A DNA stretch of 64,000 bases from Sphingomonas sp. (GCF_017304635.1 NZ_JAFKMA010000001.1:992001-1056000); one strand, 5' to 3'; shown: positions 7,189 to 17,055, counted from the stretch's first letter. Numbers and translations: made by a program. The notes: generated from the letters alone by a model not told the origin.

Positions 7189-8664
7189 TCAGCGGTAGCA
7201 TACCTTCTTGACCGTGCTCACCACCTTGTCGGCGGAAATCAGCGCGAGCTTTTCCAGATTGGCGGCATAGGGCAGCGGCACGTCCTCGTCGGCGACGCGG
7301 AGCACCGGCGCGTCGAGGTCGTCGAACCCCTCCTCCATCACGAACGCCGCGATTTCGCTGGCGATCGAACAGGTCGGCCAGCCTTCCTCGACCACCACGA
7401 TGCGGTTGGTCTTGGCCAGGCTCTTGAGCACCGTCTTGCGATCGAGCGGGCGGAGCGTGCGCAGGTCGATGACCTCGGCCTCGATCCCGTCCTTCGCCAG
7501 TTCGTCGGCCGCTTCCAGGCTGACGCCGACGCCGATCGAATAGCTGACGATCGTCACGTCCTTGCCCTCGCGCATCACGCGGGCCTTGCCGATCGGCAGC
7601 ACCCAGTCGTCGAGCTTGGGCACGTCGAACGAGCGACCGTAGAGCAGTTCGTTTTCGAGGAAGACCACCGGGTCCTCGCTGCGGATCGCCGCCTTCATCA
7701 GGCCTTTGGCATCGGCCGCGTCGTACGGCGCGATCACGATCAGACCGGGGACGCTGGCGTACCAGGGGCCGTAATTCTGCGAGTGCTGCGCGCCGACGCG
7801 GCTGGCCGCGCCGTTGGGACCGCGGAACACGATCGGGCATCGCATCTGGCCGCCCGACATGTAGTTGGTCTTGGCCGCCGAGTTGATGATGTGGTCGATC
7901 GCCTGCATCGCGAAGTTGAACGTCATGAACTCGACGATCGGGCGCAGGCCACCCATCGCCGCGCCCGTGCCGACGCCGGCAAAGCCGTATTCGGTGATCG
8001 GCGTGTCGATTACGCGCTGGTCGCCGAACTCGTCGAGCAGGCCCTGCGTCACCTTGTACGCGCCCTGATACTGCGCAACTTCCTCGCCCATCACGAAGAC
8101 GCGGTCGTCCTTGCGCATTTCCTCGGCCATCGCGTCGCGCAACGCCTCGCGGACGGTCTTCTTGACCATCTCGGTGCCCGCGGGGATCGCCGGATCGGCG
8201 ACCTCGGCGTCGTGCCTGGCCGCTTCGAACATCTGACGCGCGCCGGTCTCGACCTGGTGCGGCTCGGGGGCCTGTTCCCCTTTCCCGTCCGGAGAGGGGG
8301 CGGACGATGCGTCAGCATCGGCGCGGGGTGCGGGCTGGGTCGAGACGCTGGCCGTTTCGACCGAGCCCTCACCCCGCGCGCCTTGCGGCGCTTGCCCCTC
8401 TCCCGATAGGAGAGGGGATTCACCCTCGGCGGCGAGCGTTGCGATGACGGTGCCGACCTTCACGTTGTCGGTCCCTTCCGGCACCGCGATGCTGACGATC
8501 GTGCCCTCGTCGACCGCCTCGAACTCCATCGTCGCCTTGTCGGTCTCGATCTCGGCCATGATGTCGCCGGAGCGGACGGTGTCGCCCTCCTTCACCAGCC
8601 ACTTGGCGAGCGTGCCCTCTTCCATCGTGGGCGAGAGCGCCGGCATCTTGATCTCGATCGGCAT
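7189..8664 (-). CDS. pdhB: Pyruvate dehydrogenase E1 component beta subunit with N-terminal lipoyl domain
   Basis: A 491-residue fusion. Residues 1-80 are a biotinyl/lipoyl domain with the lipoylation motif [13 protein letters not shown] (Lys43). Residues about 165-491 are the transketolase-like E1-beta domain ([57 protein letters not shown]). With PdhA it decarboxylates pyruvate using thiamine diphosphate and feeds E2. A lipoyl domain on E1-beta is known in alphaproteobacteria. The linker (about residues 83-130) is unusual: it is encoded by a GC-rich palindromic element that elsewhere in such genomes is intergenic. The ATG is one base after the pdhA stop, so the two genes form an operon. Confidence 0.96.
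   Translation of the reverse strand: MPIEIKMPALSPTMEEGTLAKWLVKEGDTVRSGDIMAEIETDKATMEFEAVDEGTIVSIAVPEGTDNVKVGTVIATLAAEGESPLLSGEGQAPQGARGEGSVETASVSTQPAPRADADASSAPSPDGKGEQAPEPHQVETGARQMFEAARHDAEVADPAIPAGTEMVKKTVREALRDAMAEEMRKDDRVFVMGEEVAQYQGAYKVTQGLLDEFGDQRVIDTPITEYGFAGVGTGAAMGGLRPIVEFMTFNFAMQAIDHIINSAAKTNYMSGGQMRCPIVFRGPNGAASRVGAQHSQNYGPWYASVPGLIVIAPYDAADAKGLMKAAIRSEDPVVFLENELLYGRSFDVPKLDDWVLPIGKARVMREGKDVTIVSYSIGVGVSLEAADELAKDGIEAEVIDLRTLRPLDRKTVLKSLAKTNRIVVVEEGWPTCSIASEIAAFVMEEGFDDLDAPVLRVADEDVPLPYAANLEKLALISADKVVSTVKKVCYR
8275..8417. repeat. Palindromic repetitive element inside the pdhB linker
   Basis: The segment carries a perfect 9-bp hairpin at 8395-8417 (arms CCCCTCTCC and GGAGAGGGG, loop CGATA) and a second imperfect hairpin of similar composition near 8276-8299. 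Between them are low-complexity GC-rich runs. This arrangement is typical of dispersed repeats that normally sit between genes. Here it stays in frame and supplies about 48 residues rich in Pro, Ala, Gly and Glu between the lipoyl and catalytic domains of PdhB. Element identity is my recognition of the pattern; no second full copy lies in this window. Confidence 0.65.
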
Positions 8665-8665
8665 C

Positions 8666-9715
8666 TCAGTAGCTCTCCACCAGCACGTCGGTATACAGTT
8701 CGGCCGGTTCCGGCTCGGAGGTCTGTTCGGCGAAGTCGGCCGCTTCGTTGACCTGCTTGCGGATCGCCGCCTCGGCCGCCTTCAGGTCGGCTTCGGTCAC
8801 GCCCATTCCCTCCAGCAGCGCCTTGGCGTGCTCGATCGGGTCGGACTTGTCGCGCACCGCCTGCACTTCCTCACGGCTGCGATACTTGGCCGGGTCGGAC
8901 ATCGAGTGGCCGCGATAGCGATACGTCTTCATCTCGAGGATCAGCGGTCCCTTGCCGGCGCGGACCCAGGCCAGCGCTTCCTCGGCCGCGCCCCGGCAGG
9001 CCAGCACGTCCATGCCGTCGACCTGGATGCCGGGAATGCGGAAGCTCTCGCCGCGACGATAGAGCTGATCCTCGGAACTGGCGCGATTGACGCTGGTGCC
9101 CATGGCGTACTGGTTGTTCTCGATCACGTAGATGATCGGCAGCTTCCACAGCTCGGCCATGTTGAACGATTCGTAGACCTGGCCCTGGTTGGCCGCGCCG
9201 TCGCCGAAATACGCCAGGCACACGCCGCCGTCGCCGCTATATTTGTGCTTGAACGCGAGGCCGGTGCCCAGCGACACCTGCGCGCCGACGATGCCGTGCC
9301 CGCCGTAGAACTTCTTCTCGGTCGAGAACATGTGCATCGACCCGCCCTTGCCCTTCGAGATGCCGGCGGCGCGGCCGGTTAGCTCGGCCATGATGACCTT
9401 GGGATCGATGCCGTAGGCGAGCATGTGGCCGTGGTCGCGATACCCGGTGATGACCGAGTCCTTCTCGCCGTCCAGCGCCGATTGCAGCCCGACCGCGACC
9501 GCTTCCTGGCCGATATACAGGTGGCAGAACCCGCCGATGAAGCCGAGCCCGTAGAGCTGCCCGGCCTTTTCCTCGAACCGGCGGATCAGCAGCATCTGCT
9601 TGTAGAATTCGAGCAGCTCCTCCTTCGACGCATCGTACGGCTGCGGCTCGTCCGGCCGCGGGCGGTTGGTCGCGGCGGGCGGTGCGGAAGGCTTCTTGGC
9701 GGGCGCTTTGGACAA
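8666..9715 (-). CDS. pdhA: Pyruvate dehydrogenase E1 component alpha subunit
   Basis: A 349-residue thiamine diphosphate-dependent E1-alpha. Seen motifs are [33 protein letters not shown], the HGIVGAQ loop, and the TDP-binding motif [20 protein letters not shown] continuing to [10 protein letters not shown]. The phosphorylation-loop-like [11 protein letters not shown] follows. Residues 1-25 are a proline/alanine-rich tail absent from the core fold. Translation appears to start at a TTG (9715-9713), preceded by GAGG within a small hairpin (9718-9732, arms GGAAAC and GTTTCC). It heads the pdhA-pdhB operon; the E2 and E3 genes are not in the window. Confidence 0.95.
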   Translation of the reverse strand: MSKAPAKKPSAPPAATNRPRPDEPQPYDASKEELLEFYKQMLLIRRFEEKAGQLYGLGFIGGFCHLYIGQEAVAVGLQSALDGEKDSVITGYRDHGHMLAYGIDPKVIMAELTGRAAGISKGKGGSMHMFSTEKKFYGGHGIVGAQVSLGTGLAFKHKYSGDGGVCLAYFGDGAANQGQVYESFNMAELWKLPIIYVIENNQYAMGTSVNRASSEDQLYRRGESFRIPGIQVDGMDVLACRGAAEEALAWVRAGKGPLILEMKTYRYRGHSMSDPAKYRSREEVQAVRDKSDPIEHAKALLEGMGVTEADLKAAEAAIRKQVNEAADFAEQTSEPEPAELYTDVLVESY

Positions 9716-9787
9716 GAGGAAACCTCGTTTCCGTAAGGGAGGAAGCGCGGCCTATAGGCCGGTTGCGCGCGCGGTTTCAATCGTGCG

Positions 9788-11158
9788 GTGCGGCATGGGT
9801 GCATCCGCACCGCAATTCGCGCGATCGCATGGTTGCGAAACGCGGCTCGCACGGTCAAAGGCTGGCGCGTGCTGCTGCCCGCCGACCATCCGCTACGCAT
9901 CGCCAATTTCCGGGCGTATTTCATTTCCCGCTTCCTCGGCACGATCGCGATGAGCGCGCAGGGGATCGTGATCGGCTGGGAAGTCTATCGCCTGGCGCGC
10001 GAGCAACTGCATTACAGCATCGAGCGCGCCGCCGCGCTGCTCGGGGTGATCGGGCTGGTGCAGTTCGTGCCGCTGTTCCTGCTGACCCCGCTGGTGGGCC
10101 TCGCTGCCGACACGTTCGACCGGCGCTGGATCGTCCGTGTGACGACCGCGCTGCTGACGCTGAATGCCGTGATCCTGGCGATGCTCAGCCATTCGGGCGC
10201 GCTCAGCCTGCCGTTCCTGTTCGGCGCCGCCGCGATGGTCGGCATCGCGCGGGCGTTTTCCGGCCCGGCCTATTCGGCGCTCGCCCCCAATCTGGTCCCG
10301 CGCGAGGTCCTGCCGACCGCGATCGCGGTGTCGTCGATCGCGTGGCAGACCGGCACGATCGCGGGCCCCAGCGTCGGCGGCGTACTCTACGCGATCCACC
10401 CGGACGTCGCGTACGGCGCGGTCGGGGCGATGCTCGCTTTGGCGCTCGGCACGATCTTCCTGATCGGCAAGGTGCCGCAACCGCCCGCGCAGAAGGATCG
10501 CCACCCGATCCAGCGGATCGTCGACGGGTTCGTCTACGTCCGGCGCAACCGGCTGGTACTGGCGGCGATCACGCTCGACCTGTTCGTCGTGCTGCTGGCG
10601 GGGGCGACCGCGCTGTTGCCGGTCTATGCGCGCGACATCCTGCATGTCGGCCCGAGCGGGCTTGGCCTGCTGGCGGCCGGCATGGGGATCGGCGCGGCGG
10701 CGGGGTCGATCTACTTCTCGGTGCGGCCGATGAAGGCGAATGTCGGGGTGAAGATGCTCGCGGCGGTCGTCGTGTTCGCCATCGCCATCCTGACCTTCGG
10801 CGTCTCGACGTGGTTCCCCCTGAGCGTCGCCGCGCTGATGGTGGCGGGCGCCGCCGACATGGTGTCGGTCTATGTCCGCTCCTCGCTGATCCAGTTGCAT
10901 ACCCCGGACGAGATGCGCGGGCGGGTCAGCGCGGTCAGCCAGCTCACCATTTCCGCCTCCAACGAGCTCGGCGAGGCGGAGACCGGATTGATGGCCTCGC
11001 TGCTCGGCCCGGTCGGCGCCGTCGCGTTCGGCGGCATCGCCGCGATCGTCATCACGCTCGCCTGGTCGCGACTGTTTCCGGAACTCAGGCTTGCAAAGAC
11101 GTTCGACCCTCCCGAGATGGTCGATCTCACGCCGGACAAGGGAGTCACGCAACCATGA
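9788..11158 (+). CDS. MFS transporter, EntS-like
   Basis: A polytopic membrane protein with about 10-12 hydrophobic helices (for example [58 protein letters not shown]) and the MFS-like loop [11 protein letters not shown] after helix 2. The family is the EntS/MFS_3 type of drug or siderophore exporter; substrate unknown. The start is uncertain: GTG at 9788 gives 456 residues, while GTG at 9869 would begin just before the conserved [17 protein letters not shown] segment and is at least as plausible. The stop (11156-11158) overlaps the cysteine synthase ATG as ATGA, so the two are probably co-translated. Confidence 0.85.
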   Translation: MRHGCIRTAIRAIAWLRNAARTVKGWRVLLPADHPLRIANFRAYFISRFLGTIAMSAQGIVIGWEVYRLAREQLHYSIERAAALLGVIGLVQFVPLFLLTPLVGLAADTFDRRWIVRVTTALLTLNAVILAMLSHSGALSLPFLFGAAAMVGIARAFSGPAYSALAPNLVPREVLPTAIAVSSIAWQTGTIAGPSVGGVLYAIHPDVAYGAVGAMLALALGTIFLIGKVPQPPAQKDRHPIQRIVDGFVYVRRNRLVLAAITLDLFVVLLAGATALLPVYARDILHVGPSGLGLLAAGMGIGAAAGSIYFSVRPMKANVGVKMLAAVVVFAIAILTFGVSTWFPLSVAALMVAGAADMVSVYVRSSLIQLHTPDEMRGRVSAVSQLTISASNELGEAETGLMASLLGPVGAVAFGGIAAIVITLAWSRLFPELRLAKTFDPPEMVDLTPDKGVTQP

Positions 11159-12075
11159 AGGCCACCACGATCCTGGAAACGATCGGCAACACCCCGCACA
11201 TCCGTATCCAGCGGCTGTTCCCGGGTGCCGAGGTGTGGATCAAGTCGGAACGGTCCAATCCCGGCGGATCGATCAAGGACCGCATCGCGCTGGCGATGAT
11301 CGAGGCGGCGGAGAAGGACGGCAGCCTGAAGCCCGGCGGCACGATCGTCGAGCCGACCAGCGGCAATACCGGGGTCGGCCTGGCGATGGTCGCCGCGGTC
11401 AAGGGCTACAAGCTGATCCTGGTGATGCCCGAGAGCATGAGCCTCGAACGCCGCCGCCTGATGCTCGCCTATGGCGCGACGTTCGACCTGACGCCCAAGG
11501 AAAAGGGCATGAAGGGCGCGATCGCCCGCGCGCAGGAGATCGTCGAGCAGACGCCCGGCGCCTGGATGCCGCAGCAGTTCGAGAATCCGGCGAATATCGA
11601 CGTCCATGTGCGCACGACGGCCGAGGAAATCCTGAAGGATTTCGCCGACGCACCGATCGACGTACTCATCACCGGGGTCGGCACCGGCGGTCACATCACC
11701 GGGGTCGCGGAAACGCTCAAGAAGAGCTGGCCGAACCTGAAGGTCTTCGCGGTCGAGCCCGAACTGTCGCCGGTCATTTCTGGCGGCGATCCGGGCCCGC
11801 ACCCGATCCAGGGGATCGGTGCCGGCTTCATCCCCGCCAACCTGCATACGTCGGTGCTCGACGGCACGATCAAGGTCGATGCCGGCGTGGCGAAGGACAT
11901 GGCGCGACGCTCGGCCAGCGAAGAGGGCATTCTCGTCGGGATCAGTTCCGGCGCGACGCTGGCGGCGATCCTGCAGAAGCTGCCCGACCTGCCCGACGGC
12001 GTGCGCGTGCTCGGCTTCAACTACGATACCGGCGAGCGGTATTTGTCGGTGCCGGATTTCCTGCCGGAGAGTTGA
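11155..12075 (+). CDS. cysK: Cysteine synthase (O-acetylserine sulfhydrylase), PLP-dependent
   Basis: A 306-residue fold-type II PLP enzyme that makes cysteine from O-acetylserine and sulfide. The Schiff-base lysine is Lys41 in [13 protein letters not shown]. The substrate loop is [12 protein letters not shown] (about 67-78), the phosphate-binding loop is [10 protein letters not shown], and GISSGAT carries the pyridine-contacting serine. Length and motifs match CysK/CysM; the [10 protein letters not shown] and PTSGNTG combination favours CysK. It overlaps the upstream MFS gene by four bases. No CymR- or CysB-type site was recognised. Confidence 0.93.
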   Translation: MKATTILETIGNTPHIRIQRLFPGAEVWIKSERSNPGGSIKDRIALAMIEAAEKDGSLKPGGTIVEPTSGNTGVGLAMVAAVKGYKLILVMPESMSLERRRLMLAYGATFDLTPKEKGMKGAIARAQEIVEQTPGAWMPQQFENPANIDVHVRTTAEEILKDFADAPIDVLITGVGTGGHITGVAETLKKSWPNLKVFAVEPELSPVISGGDPGPHPIQGIGAGFIPANLHTSVLDGTIKVDAGVAKDMARRSASEEGILVGISSGATLAAILQKLPDLPDGVRVLGFNYDTGERYLSVPDFLPES

Positions 12076-12190
12076 AGCGAGCGGATCGCGGATGGTCGCC
12101 GTTCCCAATAGAGGCTGGGGGGGGCGATCGGCCCGATGCTCGACCACGGCCTGCGCGGAAGACCGAGTCCAGGCCATATCCTTAAATTTC

Positions 12191-12299
12191 CCGTCACCCC
12201 GGCCTTGTGCCGGGGTCCACCAAGCCGCTTGCACATCTCTCGATCCTGTCGCGCCACGGAAGCCGCACAATGGACCCCGGCACAGGGCCGGGGTGACGG
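12191..12299. repeat. Intergenic inverted repeat (GTCACCCCGG family)
   Basis: The 372-base gap between cysK and the hydrolase gene (12076-12447) holds this inverted repeat. The left arm (12191-12220, beginning CCGTCACCCCGGCC) is matched by the right arm (12271-12299, ending GGCCGGGGTGACGG) with about 50 bases between. A related copy lies at 13799-13905. The rest of the gap shows no convincing gene. The element may act as a transcript 3' end for cysK or simply be a dispersed palindrome. Confidence 0.8.
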
Positions 12300-12447
12300 T
12301 AGTGAGGATGGGAGTGTACAGGATCGCGCCGAACGCCGCTCCGCTCCGGTCATGCGAGACATCGTCGGCCCCCTTTTGGCAAGCGGCGCGTAATCGGCTA
12401 AAGGCGCGCGTCGGTCGCGTGCCGGCCTCTTTTCCGACAGGTACACC

Positions 12448-13791
12448 TTGCCCCTCGCCCGCTTTCGTTCGCCATCGCTCGCCCTGCGCCTGATCCTGGT
12501 CGCGGTCGGGGTGGTGCTGATCGTGGTGCCGGCGTGGTTCGCGCTGCACCACCAGCATGGCGGTCGGCCAGCGGTGAAGGTCGCGCAGCGCGTCGTGCCC
12601 AAGACCGAACTGCCGCCGGTCGAGCCGGTCGAGTTCCAGTCGCTCGACCCCGACGATGCACGCAGCTTCAACGCATCGGTGCCGTTCTCGACCGCGCCCA
12701 ATCCGGCGGCGCGGCCGTTCCGTTTCTCGGGCGGATCGGCCGATCGCGCGCGGGCGATCGACTGCCTGGCGGTCGGGCAGTTGTACGAGGCGGGCGACGA
12801 TGTCGACGGCGAGCGCGCGGTGGCGCAGGTCGTGCTCAACCGCGTGCGGCACCCGGCCTTCCCGAAATCGGTGTGCGGCGTGGTGTTCCAGGGATCGGAG
12901 CGCTCGACCGGGTGCCAGTTCAGCTTCACCTGCGACGGCGCGCTCGACCGCTGGCACCCCAGCCCCGCCGCGTGGAGCCGCGCCCGCGACGTCGCGATCG
13001 CCGCGCTGAACGGCCACGTCTATGCCCCGGTCGGCTACGCGACGCACTATCACACCGACTGGGTCGTGCCCTATTGGAGCGCCAGCCTCGACAAGATCGC
13101 GCAGGTCAAGACACACCTGTTCTTCCGCTGGACCGGCTGGTGGGGCACGCCCGCCGCTTTCGTGCACAGCGTGTCGGGCAACGAACCCGGCATCGCCGCG
13201 CTGGCGGCGCTGTTCGACTCGCACAAGGACGCCGCCGAAGCGCTGGCCGAGGTAAAGCCGGCCGAGGTCGAGGCGGCAGGGGTCGCGGGCGCGCCGGGCC
13301 AGGCGCTGTCGATCGACCCCAACAGTTTCCTCGTCACCCTCGATCCGCACGCGGCGCCCGATTCCTTCGTCGCGATCGCCACGAAAACGTGCGGAACGCG
13401 CGATTATTGCAAGCTGATGGCCTGGAACGACCGCAGCAAGACCCCCGCCGGCCTTCCCCTCGGCCAGGCGCAGATCGCCGCGATGTCCTTCAGTTACCTG
13501 CGCGACAAAAGCCGCGGCTACGAGAAGTCGTTGTGGAATTGCAGCCAGTTCCAGCGCGCGTCGAAGGGCGAGTGCATGAAGCTGCAAGTGCTGGGGACGC
13601 CGGCGGGAACGTTGCCGACGACGACCTCGACGCTGCGTACGACGCCCGGTACGTTGACGGCAGCGCCCGGCACCATCGCGACGGCCAAGCCGATGCCGCC
13701 GGCCGCCGACGGGCTGGACGGCGTCCGCCGCAAGCCGGCCGACGCGCCGAAACCCGTGGCAACGGCGACGCCCAAGCCCGAGCATCCCTAG
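12448..13791 (+). CDS. SleB-like cell wall hydrolase with signal anchor
   Basis: A 447-residue protein with an N-terminal membrane segment (about residues 12-31, LRLILVAVGVVLIVVPAWF) and a SleB/Hydrolase_2 domain (about 105-240). Within the domain, GERAVAQVVLNRVRHPAFPK carries the putative catalytic glutamate, and CQFSFTCDG and ATHYHTDWVVPYWSASL are family hallmarks. These enzymes are lytic transglycosylase-like peptidoglycan hydrolases acting in the periplasm. The C-terminal third is long, with repeated Thr/Pro/Ala runs (about 385-447), and resembles a disordered tail. The apparent start is a TTG at 12448; no better in-frame start precedes the membrane segment. It is flanked by palindromic repeats on both sides. 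Confidence 0.87.
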   Translation: MPLARFRSPSLALRLILVAVGVVLIVVPAWFALHHQHGGRPAVKVAQRVVPKTELPPVEPVEFQSLDPDDARSFNASVPFSTAPNPAARPFRFSGGSADRARAIDCLAVGQLYEAGDDVDGERAVAQVVLNRVRHPAFPKSVCGVVFQGSERSTGCQFSFTCDGALDRWHPSPAAWSRARDVAIAALNGHVYAPVGYATHYHTDWVVPYWSASLDKIAQVKTHLFFRWTGWWGTPAAFVHSVSGNEPGIAALAALFDSHKDAAEALAEVKPAEVEAAGVAGAPGQALSIDPNSFLVTLDPHAAPDSFVAIATKTCGTRDYCKLMAWNDRSKTPAGLPLGQAQIAAMSFSYLRDKSRGYEKSLWNCSQFQRASKGECMKLQVLGTPAGTLPTTTSTLRTTPGTLTAAPGTIATAKPMPPAADGLDGVRRKPADAPKPVATATPKPEHP

Positions 13792-13798
13792 CCCTTCC

Positions 13799-13905
13799 GT
13801 CATGCCGGGCTCGTCCCGGCATCCACCGGGCCGCACGCCTCTTCGTTCAAACATTGAGCGTCGAGCAAGCCGCCCGGTGGACCCCGGCACCAGGCCGGGG
13901 TGACG
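13799..13905. repeat. Intergenic inverted repeat, second GTCACCCCGG-family copy
   Basis: The left arm at 13799-13831 (CGTCATGCCGGGCTCGTCCC...) pairs with the right arm at 13872-13905 (...CCAGGCCGGGGTGACG). It lies between the convergent SleB-like gene and the acyl-CoA dehydrogenase and could serve as a bidirectional transcript end. It is similar in sequence and architecture to the copy at 12191-12299, which flanks the other side of the same gene. Confidence 0.8.
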
Positions 13906-13914
13906 ATTATTGTC

Positions 13915-15717
13915 TTACGCCGCCGCGAACATCTCCGGCGGCAGGGCCATGACGGCTTCCGCCCCGCCCTCGATCTTGCGGCGCAACGCGCCGGCATCGG
14001 GCAGCACGCGCTCCGCATAGAAGCGCGCAGTCGTCAGCTTGGCATCGAGGAACGCGGCATCCCCCTCGCCCGCCGCTTTCAGCAGGGCCGCGGCGGCGGC
14101 CATGCGCAACCACATCAGCCCGACCGCGACCACGCCCATCAGCGTCATGTAGCTGTACGCCCCCGCGCCGACATTGTTGGGGTTGGTCATGCCGTTCTGC
14201 AGGAACCACATCGTCGCGGCCTGCAACTCGTTATTGGCCTTCTCCAGCCGCGCGGCGAAATCGGCGGTCGCTTCGACACCCTTCGCCGCGGCAACTTCGT
14301 CACCGACCACCTTGAACAGCGCCTGCACCGCACGCCCACCGTTCGACGCCAGCTTGCGCCCGACCAGGTCCATCGCCTGCACGCCGTTGGTGCCTTCGTA
14401 GATCATCGCGATCCGGGCATCGCGGACATACTGCTCCATCCCCCATTCCTGGATGTAGCCGTGCCCGCCATAGACCTGCTGCGCGTTGGTCGCGGTGGCG
14501 TAGCCGATATCGGTGCCGTAGCCCTTGATGACCGGGGTCAGCAGCCCGACCAGATCCTCGGCCAGCTGCCGCTCCGTCTCGTCGCTCGCGGCATGTTCGA
14601 GATCGACCTGGAGCGCGCCCCACAGGCACAATGCGCGCAACCCCTCGGTCATCGCCTTCGCTTCCATCAGCATGCGGCGGACGTCGGGGTGGACGAACAG
14701 CGTGTCGGCCTTTTCCTGCGGCTCGGCGGGGCCGGTCAGCGCGCGGCCCTGGCGGCGATCATGCGCGTACTGAACGGCGTTCTGGTAGGCGGTCTCGGCG
14801 ACCCCCAGCCCTTGCAGCCCCACGCCCAGCCGCGCCGCGTTCATCATGATGAACATCGCGGCGAGACCCTTCATCTCCTCGCCGACCAGCCAGCCGGTCG
14901 CGCCGTCATAGTTCATGACGCAGGTCGCGTTGCCGTGGATGCCCATCTTGTGCTCGATCGAGCCGCACTGGACGGCGTTGCGCGCGCCGAGCGAGCCGTC
15001 GTCGTTCACCAGCACCTTCGGCACCACGAACAGCGAGATGCCCTTCGAACTGTCCGGCGCGCCGGGCGTCTTCGCCAGGACGAGGTGGATGATATTGTCG
15101 GTCAAGTCGTGCTCGCCCGCCGAGATGAAGATCTTGGTGCCGGTGATCGCGTAGGAGCCGTCGGCCTGCGGTTCGGCCTTGGTGCGGATCAGGCCGAGGT
15201 CGGTGCCGCATTGCGGCTCGGTCAGGTTCATGGTGCCGCCCCACTCGCCCGAGATCATCCTGGGCAGGTATTTCGCCTGCTGCTCCGGCGAGCCCTTGGC
15301 GATCAGCGCGGCGATCGCGCCGTGGGTCAGACCCGGATACATAGCGAATGCCATGTTCGAGGAGATCATATATTCCTGAAATGCCGTCGACACGACGTGC
15401 GGCATCCCCTGCCCGCCGAACTGCTCGGGCGCCGACAACGTACCCCAGCCCGACGCGACGAACTGGTCGTATGCCTGCTTAAACCCCTTGGGCGTCGTCA
15501 CGCTGCCATCGTCATGGCGCGTGCAGCCCTCCTGATCGCCCGACTGGTTGATCGGGAACAGCACCTCGGCGACGAACTTGCCGCCTTCTTCCAGCACCGC
15601 GTCGATCGTGTCGGGCGTCGCATTCTCGAACCCCGGCAGATTGGCGTAGCGCGACAGGCCGAGCACATGGTCTAGGATGAAGCGCGTATCGCGGACGGGC
15701 GGCGTGTAGTGGGGCAT
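13915..15717 (-). CDS. Acyl-CoA dehydrogenase with C-terminal extension
   Basis: A 600-residue FAD-dependent acyl-CoA dehydrogenase of the long DmdC/FadE-like type. Seen are the flavin/substrate motif MNLTEPQCGTDLGLIRTKA, ITGTKIFISAGEHD, the QVYGGHGYIQEWGMEQYVRDARI region and IYEGTNGVQAMDLVGRKL with the catalytic glutamate position. A C-terminal domain (about 480-600) is typical of this subfamily. It probably oxidises a short branched or thio-substituted acyl-CoA; the substrate cannot be read from sequence. It lies ten bases downstream of a MerR/LiuR-type regulator, and a putative LiuR-like operator precedes both, so induction during branched-chain or fatty acid degradation is likely. Confidence 0.92.
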   Translation of the reverse strand: MPHYTPPVRDTRFILDHVLGLSRYANLPGFENATPDTIDAVLEEGGKFVAEVLFPINQSGDQEGCTRHDDGSVTTPKGFKQAYDQFVASGWGTLSAPEQFGGQGMPHVVSTAFQEYMISSNMAFAMYPGLTHGAIAALIAKGSPEQQAKYLPRMISGEWGGTMNLTEPQCGTDLGLIRTKAEPQADGSYAITGTKIFISAGEHDLTDNIIHLVLAKTPGAPDSSKGISLFVVPKVLVNDDGSLGARNAVQCGSIEHKMGIHGNATCVMNYDGATGWLVGEEMKGLAAMFIMMNAARLGVGLQGLGVAETAYQNAVQYAHDRRQGRALTGPAEPQEKADTLFVHPDVRRMLMEAKAMTEGLRALCLWGALQVDLEHAASDETERQLAEDLVGLLTPVIKGYGTDIGYATATNAQQVYGGHGYIQEWGMEQYVRDARIAMIYEGTNGVQAMDLVGRKLASNGGRAVQALFKVVGDEVAAAKGVEATADFAARLEKANNELQAATMWFLQNGMTNPNNVGAGAYSYMTLMGVVAVGLMWLRMAAAAALLKAAGEGDAAFLDAKLTTARFYAERVLPDAGALRRKIEGGAEAVMALPPEMFAAA

Positions 15718-15727
15718 GGTTAGGGTC

Positions 15728-16153
15728 CTAGTCCTTCCGGTCGGCGCGTGCGCCCGCTTCGAGCAGCGCGGTGAATTCGGTGAGTTCGGCGATGGCGGCG
15801 TCGATGTCGCGCTTCTGCGCGGTCAGCGTCTCGATCCGGTTGTGGCAGCGGTCGATGGTCCGCTGACGCTGGGTCCGGCGACCGTCGCCGACATCGTACA
15901 GGTCGATCAGTTCGCGGATGTCGGTCAGCGAGAAGCCGACGCGCTTGCCGCGCAGGATCCACGCCAGCCGCGCGCGATCGCGATGCGAATAGATGCGCTG
16001 CGTGCCCCGCCGTTCGGGCGCGATGAGCCCCTCGTCCTCGTAGAAGCGCAACGCGCGTGCCGTCACACCGAATTCGGCGGAGAGATCGGAAATCGAGAAG
16101 GCATCGCGGTCGGCGAGCGGCTCGATTGGCGCATAGGACGGCACCCAGGGCAT
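15728..16153 (-). CDS. MerR-family regulator, LiuR-like
   Basis: A 141-residue MerR protein. The winged helix-turn-helix occupies about residues 18-85 (SISDLSAEFGVTARALRFYEDEGL, then the wing APERRGTQRIYSHRDRARLAWI), followed by a coiled-coil dimerisation helix and a short C-terminus without the metal-binding cysteines of MerR or CueR. This architecture matches LiuR, which controls branched-chain amino acid and fatty acid degradation genes in proteobacteria. The acyl-CoA dehydrogenase downstream and the palindrome at 16173-16189 upstream support that reading. Confidence 0.85.
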   Translation of the reverse strand: MPWVPSYAPIEPLADRDAFSISDLSAEFGVTARALRFYEDEGLIAPERRGTQRIYSHRDRARLAWILRGKRVGFSLTDIRELIDLYDVGDGRRTQRQRTIDRCHNRIETLTAQKRDIDAAIAELTEFTALLEAGARADRKD

Positions 16154-16172
16154 GCCGCCATCCTACCGCAGC

Positions 16173-16189
16173 TTTACGTTTACGTCAAA
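16173..16189. promoter_or_regulatory. LiuR-like operator palindrome
   Basis: The 17-base element TTTACGTTTACGTCAAA lies 20 bases upstream of the MerR-family ATG. It has the two ACGT cores and A/T flanks reported for LiuR sites in proteobacteria. It is the only such element noticed in the window, and its place before the regulator-dehydrogenase operon suggests autoregulation. The pattern is seen directly; the regulator assignment is inferred from family knowledge. Confidence 0.65.
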
Positions 16190-16201
16190 GGGAAGCGGCG
16201 C

Positions 16202-16699
16202 TCAGTCGCCGGCGCATAACGGCTGCCCACGTCGGTCGCGCAAGCCACCGGCCTCGTCGGACGAATCGCTCAGCCGCTCGACGCCCAGCCCCGCCAGCGA
16301 TGCGCGTTCGGTACACGCCTTCTGGCATGCATCGGGCAACGCGCCGGGCAGGTTGATGCGGTCGCCCTCGAACCGCGCATCGAACGAGCAACCCGGCGCC
16401 GATGTCAGCGCGACGTGCAGCGCCTCCCCGGCACGAGTCGCGGTACCGCGCCCCGTGCAATAATATTGATCCCCGTACGTGACGGTGATGCCGATCCGAT
16501 AGCCCGTCGCCCCCGGCACCAGGCACAATTTGTCGTTGTCGCGGGCATACAGTCCCGTCGGGTCGCCGGCCGCCGGGTCGGCGACGATCCCGGCCGCGAC
16601 CGCCGCCGCTTCCAAGCTGGTCGGCGCCGGCTGCGTTGCGTTCGCCGACTCGCGCTGGCACCCACCGAGCAGAAGCAGCGCGACCAGCGCCCGCTTCAC
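16202..16699 (-). CDS. Putative small lipoprotein of unknown function
   Basis: A 165-residue protein beginning at a GTG (16699-16697) that overlaps the hisI stop. The N-terminus [18 protein letters not shown] is a classical lipoprotein signal peptide with lipobox LLGGC, so the mature chain is probably a lipidated envelope protein. The mature part has a short Ala/Pro linker and a domain with five or six further cysteines (for example [32 protein letters not shown]), suggesting disulfides. I do not recognise a named family. The four-base overlap with hisI implies co-translation, but I see no functional link to histidine synthesis. Confidence 0.72.
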   Translation of the reverse strand: MKRALVALLLLGGCQRESANATQPAPTSLEAAAVAAGIVADPAAGDPTGLYARDNDKLCLVPGATGYRIGITVTYGDQYYCTGRGTATRAGEALHVALTSAPGCSFDARFEGDRINLPGALPDACQKACTERASLAGLGVERLSDSSDEAGGLRDRRGQPLCAGD

Positions 16700-17055
16700 G
16701 CGATGCGCTCCAGTCCGGTTCTCGTCACGCGCCGATAGAAACAGGATCGCTCGCCGGTGTGACAGGCCGGCCCGGCCGGATCGACGATCAGCCACACCGC
16801 ATCCTGGTCGCAATCGATCCGGATCTCGCGCACCGCCATCGTGTTGCCGGACGTCGCGCCCTTGCGCCACAACTCGCCCCGGCTGCGCGACCAGAACGTC
16901 GCATGGCCGCTCGTGATCGTCGCGTTCAGCGCCTGGCGGTTCATGTGCGCGACCATCAGCAAATTGCCGTCCGGATCGCTCACCACCGCGGTGATGAGTC
17001 CGTTGGCGTCCCATTTCGGATCGAGCGTCAGCCCGGAATCGCGCGAGTCGGTCAT
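16696..17055 (-). CDS. hisI: Phosphoribosyl-AMP cyclohydrolase
   Basis: HisI opens the purine ring of PR-AMP, the third step of histidine synthesis. The 119-residue protein has the monofunctional form. [29 protein letters not shown] with the following KG is the substrate-binding core, [12 protein letters not shown] supplies Mg ligands, and [14 protein letters not shown] carries the zinc cysteine and histidine. There is no fused HisE domain. It is divergent from purF, with 118 bases between them. Confidence 0.95.
   Translation of the reverse strand: MTDSRDSGLTLDPKWDANGLITAVVSDPDGNLLMVAHMNRQALNATITSGHATFWSRSRGELWRKGATSGNTMAVREIRIDCDQDAVWLIVDPAGPACHTGERSCFYRRVTRTGLERIA

Noticed and set aside
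10870-13890. A minus-strand open frame of about 1000 codons spanning the MFS, cysK and cell-wall hydrolase genes
   Set aside because: It runs antisense through three genes with strong motifs and across a repeat, and shows no recognisable domain.
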